Source: Thioalkalivibrio halophilus (GTDB lineage: Bacteria > Pseudomonadota > Gammaproteobacteria > Ectothiorhodospirales > Ectothiorhodospiraceae). Taken from it: a stretch of DNA of 64,000 bases. Every line of letters starts with the position of its first letter. Positions within the stretch are counted from its first letter, which is position 1. The notes under the pieces are model-generated. The model was not told the origin of the DNA. It saw nothing but the letters and a program-made list of their open reading frames with translations, and did no database searches. The DNA lies in assembly GCF_001995255.1 (NCBI RefSeq), contig NZ_MUZR01000002.1, forward strand, positions 1 to 64,000. Direction: 5' to 3'. Both the position numbers and the translations under genes were made by a program. Shown here piece by piece: positions 16,629 to 24,664 of the stretch.

Positions 16629-18890
16629 TCAGGAGAGAACCGGGCGGTTCCTCAGACGGTGGCCCAGGACCAGCAGTGCGGGCAGCACCAGCAGGTCGAA
16701 GATCAGCGCGGCGACCAGCCCGAAGGCCGTGAGCAAACCGAAGGCGGCGGTCGGCTGAAAGTCGGACAGGGCCAGCAACAGGAACTGCCCGACCAGCACG
16801 ATGGTGGTGGCCGTAATCGCGCGGCCCGTGCGGCGGAACGTACGGGCCAGGGCCCAGGCGACCGAACTGCCGGCCAGACGGCGCTGGCGATAGCCGTACA
16901 ACAGATGAATGGTGTCGTCCACGGCGATACCGATCGCGACACTGGCGATCATCGCCGTAGCCATGTCCAGCCAGATGCCGAGAACCCCCATCACCGCAAA
17001 GATCAAGGCCAGTGGAGCAAGGTTCGGGAGCATGCTCACGGCGGCCAGCGGGACCGAGCGCCACATCACCAGCATCAGCAGCGCGAGCATGCCGGCCACG
17101 GCGTACAGGCTGTGGAGCTGCCCCTGAATCAGCAGGCGTTCCTGATCGGCGAACAGCCGTGCCATCCCCGCAAGATCCCACTGCATGTCCGCCGGGGGGT
17201 GCGCCTCCAGGCGGTCGCGCAGATCATCCATCAGCGCATTGATCTCGCGGGCCCCGTGAGCATTCAGGTTGACCAGCAGCCGACTGCGCCCGAAATCCCG
17301 GTCGACCACGTCGTACAGGTCGCGACCGTCGTAGATAAACAGATACTGCGCCACCAGGTCGCTGCTGTCCGGGATCGTCCGGAAGGCCGGATCCTCTTCG
17401 TTGAAGGCCCAGTGCATCTCCGCGACCAGGTCCGGGAGCGACATGCTGTAATCCACCTCCGGCCGAGCATCCAGCCATTCCTGCACCGAATGGATGGCCT
17501 GCAGGCGGTCCGGGGCCTGCAGGCTGTCCCATTCCGGCCCCTGGAACACCACCTCAAGGGCCATCACGCCGGAAAGCTCCTCCTCGACCTGCCGGGTCGA
17601 CTGAGTGATGGGGTGGTGATCGTCAAAGAAGGCATACAGATCGGTCTCGACCTCGACATGCCGGATCTGCGGCAGCGCGATCGCGATCAGCACTGCGGCG
17701 ATGGCCACCACCCAGCCGGCGCGGCGGATGGCCAGATGGGCCGCGAAGCCGGTGACGCGGTCCAGCAGGCGCAGGCTCCGTCGGGGCGCATGCCACGGGC
17801 CCCGGTCCCAGCGGGCCATCAGAGCTGGCAACAGCCACAGAACAATGGCCGCCGCCAGCAATACGCCGAATGCCCCGACCAGCCCGAAGCCGCCAATCGG
17901 CCGGATACTGCTCACGTTCAGCGAAGCCAGACCCGCCGCGGTGGTCAACGCCATGAAAAGAATCGGGCGCGCCACCGCCTGCAGGGCCGCCACCACCCGA
18001 TCGCGCCCGAGATAACCCCGCTGCGCCGCATGCAGCTGGGCATTGAAGAAGTGCATCAGCATGGCCACGGTCAGGGCCGTCAGCAGCGGTGGCAGAATCG
18101 CGGAGATCAGCGTGAACGGCCGCTCGAGCAGGATCAGCAGTGCGATGGCGGGACCGGTCACGGCGCTGATGGTGGCGGCCGCGACTCCCACCACCAGCCA
18201 GCGCCGGAACAGCCACCACAGCAGCAAAAGTCCGATTGTCATGGTGCCCGGCACCAGCAGCGCCAGGTCGGTCAGCATCGCGCGCAGCTGAGCCACGTCC
18301 AGGGCGATATGGCCGGCGACCGCGGACAGGTCGTCCGCGAGCCCGTGTTCCGCGATCCCCGCCCGCAGCAACTGTTCCAGCTGGAGCCGCTGGAGGCTGT
18401 TGTCGAGGGCGTGCGGACGGACCACCAGCGCGGTCGCCTCGCCCGAGTCGGCCACCACCAGCCCGGGTGCGAAGCGGTCCTCCAGCGCTCGCGTCCGCCA
18501 GGCCTCCGGCGTACGGCTGTCCAGTTCCCGCGGATCGATCAGTGGCTCGACCGAAAAGCCGGCTGGCGTCGCACGGATGTGGTCCAGGGTGGTGACCGAC
18601 AGCACCCGCTCGACCGCCGGGGCGGCTGCCAGCGCCTGCGAGAGCGCCCCGATGCGTTGCAGGAATTCGGTCTGGTAGACGCCCTCTCCGGAAAACAGGG
18701 CGACAATCACCTGGTCCTGGGGAAAATGCTCGCGCAGCTCGCGGTCGAAGACCACGGCCGGTGCGTCCTCGGGGAAATAGATCTCGGGGGCGTTGTTGAA
18801 ATCGACCTGCAGCAGGACGGGCCCGGGCAGGACGACCAGGAGGGTCAGGAGAACCAGTGCCAGGGACGGATGCCGCAGCATCCAGTGCAT
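16629..18890 (-). CDS. RND/MMPL superfamily exporter
   Basis: The 753-residue protein has the duplicated RND layout: a membrane segment at about 8-28, a large periplasmic loop (about 30-215), five or six segments (about 215-400), a second loop (about 420-585), and a last bundle (about 590-750). It resembles MMPL and hopanoid-type lipid exporters rather than drug/proton pumps of more than 1000 residues. Such proteins move lipids or hydrophobic molecules to the periplasm or OM. It is the last gene of a seven-gene operon and its ATG overlaps the stop of the OM barrel gene by one base (TGATG). The context (LolA-like protein, OM barrel, N-acyl synthases) suggests export of an acylated product; this is inference. 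Confidence 0.85.
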   Translation of the reverse strand: MHWMLRHPSLALVLLTLLVVLPGPVLLQVDFNNAPEIYFPEDAPAVVFDRELREHFPQDQVIVALFSGEGVYQTEFLQRIGALSQALAAAPAVERVLSVTTLDHIRATPAGFSVEPLIDPRELDSRTPEAWRTRALEDRFAPGLVVADSGEATALVVRPHALDNSLQRLQLEQLLRAGIAEHGLADDLSAVAGHIALDVAQLRAMLTDLALLVPGTMTIGLLLLWWLFRRWLVVGVAAATISAVTGPAIALLILLERPFTLISAILPPLLTALTVAMLMHFFNAQLHAAQRGYLGRDRVVAALQAVARPILFMALTTAAGLASLNVSSIRPIGGFGLVGAFGVLLAAAIVLWLLPALMARWDRGPWHAPRRSLRLLDRVTGFAAHLAIRRAGWVVAIAAVLIAIALPQIRHVEVETDLYAFFDDHHPITQSTRQVEEELSGVMALEVVFQGPEWDSLQAPDRLQAIHSVQEWLDARPEVDYSMSLPDLVAEMHWAFNEEDPAFRTIPDSSDLVAQYLFIYDGRDLYDVVDRDFGRSRLLVNLNAHGAREINALMDDLRDRLEAHPPADMQWDLAGMARLFADQERLLIQGQLHSLYAVAGMLALLMLVMWRSVPLAAVSMLPNLAPLALIFAVMGVLGIWLDMATAMIASVAIGIAVDDTIHLLYGYRQRRLAGSSVAWALARTFRRTGRAITATTIVLVGQFLLLALSDFQPTAAFGLLTAFGLVAALIFDLLVLPALLVLGHRLRNRPVLS

Positions 18891-20359
18891 CAGAACTGGC
18901 CCCGCCAGCCAATGACCAGCATCCGGTTGTCGCGATAGAAGTCACCGGCGGTTCCGTCCGCGCCGTCCAGCCAGTGAGCGCCGATGAAGAACTCCATGGG
19001 CTCGCGGGCGGTCCATGCCAGTTCCGGATGCAGGTAGACGTCGCGCCGGTTCAGTCCCAGCGAGTACCGCAGCCGCGCGTTCCACGCGTGACCCGCGAAC
19101 GGCAGTTCGAACTCGCCGGTCAGGAAATAGCTCTCCGTGTCATCGAGCACGTCGCCGGCGCCCATCAGGTGCTGCCCGGTCAGCTGAGTGGTCATGCGGA
19201 AATCGCCATCGCCGGGGAACCCCTCGACACCGATCACCCAGTCGAAGCCTTCGGTCGTTTCCTGGCGCAGATCGTCCGCGCGAGTCACGGGAACATCGCT
19301 CAGCCAGGCCGCCTCCGCGCGCCAGGTCCACGCCCCCGCGGCAAAGGCGATATCTCCCCCGGCGACCCAGGTTCGCGGATGGATGGCCTCCAGGGTCGCC
19401 TCTTCCGGCGGAGGCATGCCGGCGAGGATCGCCTGGCGTGTTGCTTCGTCAAACCGATAATAGGGTTCCGAGTGACGCGCCCGCTGCAGGGTGACGGCGA
19501 AATCGGCACCGCGCCCGGCACGCGCCAGACGGATACCCCCGCCCCCGTTGCCGGAGAGATCATCGTCGACATCGGCCTGGCGAATGAAGGGGGCCAGCTC
19601 CGGTTGTGCCGGGAGGCCCAGCAGTTCGCCGCGATTGCGATCCACCGGGTGCCACAGGCTGTCCCGGTGCGGCAGTTCGGCCTCGCGAAACAGCGGGAGA
19701 AACACCAGATCCGCATGCCAGGCGCCCTGGAAAAACTCCGCGCGGATCGCCGGGCTGGCGCGCCGCCGATCCGCATAGTCATCCAGACCGAAGCGAGTCA
19801 GATCCTTCGTGCTCAGGCGGTCGGTCGGCGGGATCTCGTCGACGCGCCCCCAGAGGATCTGCTGCGCCCCGAACGTGAAGCGTGTCCGGTCCCCGCGATA
19901 ACGCAGGTAGGTCTCGTCGTAGTCGGCCCTCAGCCGCGAGACCCCCGGATAGTCACCGCCTTGCTGCAGATGCGCATCGACGCGCGCACCCAGACGCAGT
20001 TCCCAGGCCTCCCCCAGAGGGCGGGCGGCGGAGACCACGGCACGGCCATGCTGGGTGAAATCCACGGGACGATCGGAGGTCGCGAGGATCCCCGCCTCCA
20101 CGTTCGCATCATCCACCCGTGTCCGCCAGGGCGAGTCCGGTTCGGGTGCCTCGCTTTCAGCGTCTCCGGCCTCCCCCTGAACTCCGAAGGTAAAGCGGAC
20201 GGGAGCCTCTTCCGGCGGACTCTCCGTCATACCCTCCGTCGCGGCCGTCTCGCCGACGGCCGTTGGCGGCACGACGACCCCCAGCACGGCAAGGAACAGC
20301 CCCGCCCGGCCCGGATGCCGGCGCGGCCGCGCCCGTTCAGGGCCGATAGGGGCGCGCAC
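18890..20359 (-). CDS. Outer-membrane beta-barrel protein (DUF1302-like)
   Basis: With the GTG start at 20359 the protein has 489 residues. There is a basic n-region and hydrophobic stretch (about 18-37, ending PPTAVGETA), a short acidic linker, then alternating beta-strand sequence with many aromatic residues, ending in WRGQF, a typical OM barrel C-terminal Phe. The RFTFGAQQILWGRVDEI motif resembles DUF1302 proteins, which often accompany RND exporters and LolA-like proteins. The start is uncertain: the frame is open to 20425 inside the upstream gene, and 20359 gives the best signal peptide with a 23-base overlap. It probably forms the outer-membrane step of the export pathway with the MMPL exporter. 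Confidence 0.72.
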   Translation of the reverse strand: MRAPIGPERARPRRHPGRAGLFLAVLGVVVPPTAVGETAATEGMTESPPEEAPVRFTFGVQGEAGDAESEAPEPDSPWRTRVDDANVEAGILATSDRPVDFTQHGRAVVSAARPLGEAWELRLGARVDAHLQQGGDYPGVSRLRADYDETYLRYRGDRTRFTFGAQQILWGRVDEIPPTDRLSTKDLTRFGLDDYADRRRASPAIRAEFFQGAWHADLVFLPLFREAELPHRDSLWHPVDRNRGELLGLPAQPELAPFIRQADVDDDLSGNGGGGIRLARAGRGADFAVTLQRARHSEPYYRFDEATRQAILAGMPPPEEATLEAIHPRTWVAGGDIAFAAGAWTWRAEAAWLSDVPVTRADDLRQETTEGFDWVIGVEGFPGDGDFRMTTQLTGQHLMGAGDVLDDTESYFLTGEFELPFAGHAWNARLRYSLGLNRRDVYLHPELAWTAREPMEFFIGAHWLDGADGTAGDFYRDNRMLVIGWRGQF

Positions 20360-21149
20360 GCTGCGGATCCGCCAGACCACGCGTGGTGAACAGGTCACGC
20401 GGCAGGTCATTGTCGTAGACCACATCCTGAACTCCGAGGATCGTAATGCGGCCGCTGTCGAGATCGGTCATGCTGCTGCGCATGACCGTCCAGTAGCCCT
20501 GGATTTCTTCCATTTCCTGAACCTCCATGCGTTTGGACGGCTCTTCCCCGCCCTCGTACAGGTCAATGCGCAGCGGGATCAGGGTCTCTTCGTGTATCCA
20601 GCTCACGCGCTTGCTGTAGGTCGAGTTGCCGGGATCGACCGGCACGCTTTCCAGGATCGTGACCTCGACTTCCTGGAACGTGTCCTGACCCAGGATCCGA
20701 TGATCATCCTTGTGCGGCTCGCGGTCTTCGAGATCCTCGAAATACAGCTCGGACTGAACGAAACTCCCGCCCCGGTTCTCGCCGGAGACCCGGCGCTCAC
20801 GCTGCGTTGCGGGCAGGTACAGCCACTGGTCCACATCGCCACCGGGGTGGTTGTGAATCAGCAGGGCGGTATCGGCGATGTTCCCGGGCGAGGTGAAGCG
20901 AATTAGGTTCCAGCTCTCGCCGGGCTCATCGCCATCCAGGCGGTATTCATAGCTCTCGCGCACGCGCTCGCGGCGGCCCTCCCCGGTCAGGGTCATGGTT
21001 CCCCGGGTCACGACGTCGTTGCCTTCGGGCCGCTCGTGGACGGCCTCTGCCAGTTCGCGGCCCGCGTCGTCGGCCGCGGCCACCGGGGCGAGTACCGGTC
21101 CGACGGCCAGCATGCCAAGGGCCATGAGGTTCGTTTTCATTCGTTGCAT
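20337..21149 (-). CDS. LolA-like outer-membrane lipoprotein-sorting family protein
   Basis: The 270-residue protein has a signal peptide (residues 1 to about 25, ending APVAAADD). The mature part follows the LolA-like pattern (pfam17131 type): RGTMTLTG, ESWNLIRFTSPGNIADTALL, DQWLYLPATQRERRV, then LGVQDVVYDN near the end. Relatives form a half-barrel that carries a lipid or lipoprotein across the periplasm. ATG codons at 21149 and 21140 are both possible; I keep 21149. It lies 4 bases downstream of the thiF-like gene and overlaps the OM barrel gene. The order LolA-like, OM barrel, RND exporter is a recurring trans-envelope lipid transport set. Confidence 0.85.
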   Translation of the reverse strand: MQRMKTNLMALGMLAVGPVLAPVAAADDAGRELAEAVHERPEGNDVVTRGTMTLTGEGRRERVRESYEYRLDGDEPGESWNLIRFTSPGNIADTALLIHNHPGGDVDQWLYLPATQRERRVSGENRGGSFVQSELYFEDLEDREPHKDDHRILGQDTFQEVEVTILESVPVDPGNSTYSKRVSWIHEETLIPLRIDLYEGGEEPSKRMEVQEMEEIQGYWTVMRSSMTDLDSGRITILGVQDVVYDNDLPRDLFTTRGLADPQRARPYRP

Positions 21150-21153
21150 GCGG

Positions 21154-22056
21154 TTACCCCGTTCCCGAAGGTGAAGCGGTCGCGCGCCGTCGCTGCAGTC
21201 GAGCGAGCCGGCGGCGCGCGAAATGAATCAGCAGTCGCTGGACCGGATTGCGGTTGCCACCCGGTCGCCAGGTCCGTGCCAGGCGCTGACGATAGGCATC
21301 ATAGTGCACCCCGCGCGGGACCCAGGTGCTTCTACCGCGGCCCAGCAGGGTTTTCAGGACTTCGGTCCCCATGACCCCGGCACACAGCTCGCACGCCATC
21401 GGCGTCGAGGGCCCGCGCCGGGCCTCGAAGTCCACCGCGTCGGGGTCGACCAGGTAGCCCGTGTGCAGCATCGCCGGCGCCAGACCCACCATGAAGCGTA
21501 TCGACAGCTCGGTGTCGGACAGGTCATCGCGCAGATCGAAATAACGATCAAAGCTCATGCCCCCGGGACGAAAATTAAGCAGCGCAGCTCCGAAGCCGAG
21601 CGGTGCCACGGTCACGGCAGGGATGCCCATGCGATCACAGGCGGCGAAGACTTCGCGGCGAATCTGGAAGGCGAAGAAATCGAGTCCGTCGACATAGACG
21701 TCGATCCCCTGAAGGAACGCATCCAGGTTGCCGGTATGGACACCTTCCGGAAAGCTGCGGATCTCCAGTTGCGGATTGATGTCCAGCGCCAGGTCCCGCA
21801 ACGCGTCCACTTTGGGCCAGCCCATTCGCGACATGCTCGCCCCGGCCTGGCGGTTCATGTTGTGCAACTCGAAGTGGTCGAAGTCGGCGATGTGGAAATG
21901 CCCGACACCCAGCCGGGCGAGGGTCAGCAGATGGCTGCCGCCCACGCCCCCCAGCCCCGCGATGGCGATCCGGGCGTTGCGCAGGCGCTCCAGTTCGGTC
22001 CGGGTCACCCAGCCGATCGTGCGAACGAAGGCGACGTTGTAATCGAACCCGGACAT
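21154..22056 (-). CDS. ThiF/MoeB/HesA-family (E1-like) adenylyltransferase
   Basis: The 300-residue protein has the ATP-binding GLGGVGGSH (34-42), the acidic end of the second strand (ADFDHFELHN) and the E1 family motif NMNRQ (66-70). A CELC motif occurs at 222-225, the only CxxC where many relatives have two pairs. E1-like enzymes adenylate a C-terminal carboxylate. No ThiS/MoaD-type small protein is encoded nearby, so the substrate may be a non-protein carboxylate, for example an N-acyl amino acid made by the two adjacent synthases. Its ATG overlaps the stop of the upstream acyltransferase gene (TGATG). The Arg-rich tail (about 275-295) is unusual. The family call is firm; the function is open. 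Confidence 0.85.
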   Translation of the reverse strand: MSGFDYNVAFVRTIGWVTRTELERLRNARIAIAGLGGVGGSHLLTLARLGVGHFHIADFDHFELHNMNRQAGASMSRMGWPKVDALRDLALDINPQLEIRSFPEGVHTGNLDAFLQGIDVYVDGLDFFAFQIRREVFAACDRMGIPAVTVAPLGFGAALLNFRPGGMSFDRYFDLRDDLSDTELSIRFMVGLAPAMLHTGYLVDPDAVDFEARRGPSTPMACELCAGVMGTEVLKTLLGRGRSTWVPRGVHYDAYRQRLARTWRPGGNRNPVQRLLIHFARRRLARLQRRRATASPSGTG

Positions 22057-22835
22057 CAGGCAGCCCGGACCCGCGACACCCGATCCGCCGGAGGCTCCAT
22101 GTTCCCGGTGAAGATGTCATAGGCGTGGTGATACAGGTCTCGCAGAAATTCCGAGCGTTCGATGCCTTCGCTGGCCGTCTCGCGGTGAATGTAAAAGGCA
22201 GCCCGCCGGCCATGGTATTCCTGCAGCCTGCCCACTTGTGCCATGGGCAGCCCGGTGCGTCGCAGGATGCGCGCCAGGGACGGTTCCATCATGGCAAAGG
22301 CATGCTCCTTGCCGTGCAGCGTCGCCATCGCGGTGGCGCCCATGAAAAGCCCGAGCGCAAGCATGGGGAAAGAGCGGTACTGCTCCGCCGCGATCTGCCG
22401 GGTGCGCACGTCCCCCCGCGGGGTTGCCGCCTCCCCACGACGGCGTCGGAACCGGCCGTGTACAGCCAGGCGCGAGACCTCACAGACCAGGCCGCGATCC
22501 AGACGATCCGGACGCTCGGGAACATCCAGGAAACTGCCCCGACAGTATTTCTCCATCGGGAGCTCGGTGTGGGAACCTCTGCCACTGGCGGGGACAATGC
22601 GCACACACCCGGCAGCGGTCCCGCTGGAACGGTGTTGCAGGACGCAGTGCCAGGAGTCCGCATCATACTCGTCGATTTCCTGTTCCTCCGGGCAGTCCTC
22701 CTCGCGTTCAAAGTGGAATTCGCGGCAGTAGACCTCGTAGCGCAGGCGAAAGACCGCTCTCAGAGCAGCGGCATCAAGGGGCTCGAACAGGTCGAAGTCC
22801 CGGTGAAACGCAGTGGTCAGCGGATCCTGGTCCAC
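22056..22835 (-). CDS. PEP-CTERM/exosortase-associated acyltransferase (TIGR03694-like N-acyl synthase), copy 1
   Basis: This 259-residue protein has the autoinducer-synthase-like GNAT fold. RLRYEVYCREFHFE (about 30-43) resembles the LuxI/FeeM N-terminal signature, and CEVSRLAVHGRFRRRR (about 125) is the conserved core strand. TIGR03694 proteins are linked to PEP-CTERM systems, and some relatives make long-chain N-acyl amino acids. The start is taken as GTG at 22835, 8 bases after AAGGGGG. The frame is open much further upstream, but that part overlaps the preceding gene and lacks family similarity. It is adjacent to a second, divergent copy and overlaps thiF by one base. Confidence 0.82.
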   Translation of the reverse strand: MDQDPLTTAFHRDFDLFEPLDAAALRAVFRLRYEVYCREFHFEREEDCPEEQEIDEYDADSWHCVLQHRSSGTAAGCVRIVPASGRGSHTELPMEKYCRGSFLDVPERPDRLDRGLVCEVSRLAVHGRFRRRRGEAATPRGDVRTRQIAAEQYRSFPMLALGLFMGATAMATLHGKEHAFAMMEPSLARILRRTGLPMAQVGRLQEYHGRRAAFYIHRETASEGIERSEFLRDLYHHAYDIFTGNMEPPADRVSRVRAA

Positions 22836-22848
22836 GCCGGAGCCCCCT

Positions 22849-23532
22849 TCAGCTATCTTGCAGTTGCGGGCAGTCCATCCCGCTGGCGCCCTGAACGTCC
22901 TGTACGTCCTGTACGTCAGGGGGGTGAGTCTCCAGGGGCCAGTACATGGGAATGTAGTGTGCACCGGTAGTGACTGCAGGGAGACCATAGCGCTGGCGCC
23001 AGTTCCTGAGCCGGTCCGCGGCGGCCGCCGCGTCCACCCGGTACGGGATCCGCAGGCCACGATGATCGCGTGCCTCCCCGCACTGTTCCAGTGGCAGTCC
23101 GAACCGGCACAGCAAGCGGGCCAGCGCCGGCCGGATCAGAAACTGGAGATGCGGATATCCATGTTCGACGGCGTAGGCCTGAGCCGCCTGGGACAGATGG
23201 TAAAGCACCCTCGACGATTCGAGATGCTGCGCATCACAGGCGATCAGCCGCGAGATCTCCAGGGGTGGCACCTTGCCCGGATCATGCGGTCCATCCGGGA
23301 GGATCAGGCGCATGGTTCCCACCCACCGCCCGCGACCGTGAAACGAGCCGACACGCACGACGAAGTGTTCCGAGCGCTGATCGAGGGCGTCGCGCTCCAG
23401 ACCGTCCCGATACCGACTTGGCGGTTCATAGCCGTTTTCTACACAGTAAATTCGGTAACGCAGGCCGAAATGCACGCGGCGCAGCGACTCCGAACGTGCC
23501 AGATAGACCCGAATTGGTGCTTCTGGATGCAT
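22849..23532 (-). CDS. PEP-CTERM/exosortase-associated acyltransferase (N-acyl synthase-like), copy 2
   Basis: This 227-residue paralogue of the downstream gene begins MHPEAPIRVYLARSES and has FGLRYRIYCVENGYE (about 21-35), then WVGTMRLILP and LEISRLIACD, all matching the LuxI/FeeM-like fold. The two copies share motifs but have diverged, suggesting different acyl chains or acceptor amines. The ATG at 23532 is chosen; a GTG at 23541 is nearer to GGGGAG, but only 3 bases away. The C-terminal tail contains a DVQ tripeptide repeated three times, encoded by a 9-base DNA repeat. A 16-base palindrome 35 bases upstream may be its operator. Confidence 0.8.
   Translation of the reverse strand: MHPEAPIRVYLARSESLRRVHFGLRYRIYCVENGYEPPSRYRDGLERDALDQRSEHFVVRVGSFHGRGRWVGTMRLILPDGPHDPGKVPPLEISRLIACDAQHLESSRVLYHLSQAAQAYAVEHGYPHLQFLIRPALARLLCRFGLPLEQCGEARDHRGLRIPYRVDAAAAADRLRNWRQRYGLPAVTTGAHYIPMYWPLETHPPDVQDVQDVQGASGMDCPQLQDS
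22891..22917 (-). repeat. 9-base tandem repeat, three copies
   Basis: Three consecutive units (CTGAACGTC, CTGTACGTC, CTGTACGTC on the plus strand) encode Asp-Val-Gln three times in the C-terminal tail of the second acyltransferase. Copy-number change would lengthen or shorten the tail without a frameshift. Confidence 0.85.
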
Positions 23533-23566
23533 GGTATTCACTGACTCCCCGCCTGATAGTCGAATA

Positions 23567-23582
23567 TCCGGTGCAGACCGGA
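23567..23582. promoter_or_regulatory. 16-base palindrome upstream of the acyltransferase genes
   Basis: TCCGGTGCAGACCGGA is a perfect inverted repeat (6-base arms, 4-base centre) in the 128-base gap between the PilZ gene and the first acyltransferase, about 35 bases before its start. Size and position suit a dimeric regulator. LuxR-type boxes have a similar layout, but no luxR gene is present in the window, so the regulator is unknown. Confidence 0.4.
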
Positions 23583-23660
23583 CCTCAATCAGACATGATG
23601 TTTGCAAGCAGCCGCACGGGTGTTGTCCGGAACTGCCCCGGCCCTGCTTGTCTGGTGGGT

Positions 23661-24251
23661 TCACAAATATTCGGATCGGTAAAACTGCAGGCCGGCCCTC
23701 CCCTGGCCGGCAAACACAACCACCGCCTCACGCACGTTGCCGTTGGGTACCGCAACGCGGATCGGGGTGCCCGGCCCGGGAAGCGCCCGGTAGCCGGTCG
23801 GCGCGGCAATGCGCGCACCACCCCGCGACAGGTCGACCAGACGGCAACGCAGAGCCTCGCCCCGGACCCATATCCGGGTGATCATGTCGATCAGGTAGCG
23901 AGGCCAGCGCCTGCGGTCCTTGCAGACGGTCTCCATGAATTTCGACAGATCCTCGGTTTCCTCGCCCTGGACGTATTGCCAGGCAAACGCCGCCCCCCAA
24001 TGGTCCTGGTCGGAAGAGAAGCAATAGATGGAGGCTTGCGCCGACCGGATGACCGGGGGAGCACCCAGCGCGTCAATCACCGCCGCAACAAAACTCGCGG
24101 AGACTGACTCGTATTCCTCGCCCGTGGGCAAATACTCACAGAGCTCGGCGCGAACCTCGTTCACGACCTCGCGCCGCCCTTCCCAGTCACGTTCCTGCAG
24201 GGTTGGCAGCCAGAAATCGGCCAGCTCACGGGCGAGTTCTTCATGGTTCAT
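23661..24251 (-). CDS. PilZ-domain protein (predicted c-di-GMP receptor)
   Basis: The 196-residue protein has an N-terminal helical region (1-95, no recognised domain) and a C-terminal PilZ domain from about residue 110. The c-di-GMP motifs are visible: DRRRWPRY (RxxxR type) followed by VDLSRGGARI (the D-x-S-xx-G motif). PilZ proteins bind cyclic di-GMP and tune exopolysaccharide and motility systems. The ATG at 24251 has GGAG 8 bases upstream. It is the first gene of the minus-strand operon leading to the acyltransferases and exporter, and is divergent from the polysaccharide core, so it may couple c-di-GMP to one or both. Confidence 0.85.
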   Translation of the reverse strand: MNHEELARELADFWLPTLQERDWEGRREVVNEVRAELCEYLPTGEEYESVSASFVAAVIDALGAPPVIRSAQASIYCFSSDQDHWGAAFAWQYVQGEETEDLSKFMETVCKDRRRWPRYLIDMITRIWVRGEALRCRLVDLSRGGARIAAPTGYRALPGPGTPIRVAVPNGNVREAVVVFAGQGRAGLQFYRSEYL

Positions 24252-24664
24252 GCGGTGTCTCCGCTCAATGCCGGGGCACATGGCCCTGTCTGCGAAGACT
24301 CAGCAAAAAACGGACCAGGCCACATAACACCCTGATAACAAGAAACAGAAGACTGCGTGTCTCCGGCTGACCGCTGGAATAAGGCCGCTCATGTAAACAA
24401 AAACAACACGGTCACCACTTCCCTGAAACACTTCCGCTGTAAAAGTATTTGACGTCCACGGAACCGAATAACGCCCGAGAAGCCCCTTGTGTAAACATTT
24501 CCGACAAATGTGGACAAAGCCCCAGAAACCATCTTCAATGGTGACATTGACAATCAAAACCAGCCGCAAACGATACCGCCGGGTAAAGAACGGGATACCA
24601 CTCCCGCTCAGCCATGGGTCGTCTTTTAGCCACCTTTGGGGGGTATGGCCACAAGCCGGATTCT
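24252..24664. other. 413-base divergent promoter region
   Basis: This AT-richer gap separates the PilZ operon (minus) from the polysaccharide core operon (plus). On the plus strand a perfect TTGACA at 24547-24552 is visible, with a weak ACGATA 17 bases later. TTTGACG near 24449 is another -35-like site. I found no sigma-54 -24/-12 pair. No gene is supported, although several short frames are open. Confidence 0.45.

Noticed and set aside
16596-18938. 780-codon open frame on the plus strand
   Set aside because: It is antisense to the MMPL exporter, Gln/His/Arg-rich, without ribosome binding site or domains; typical of shadow frames in GC-rich DNA.
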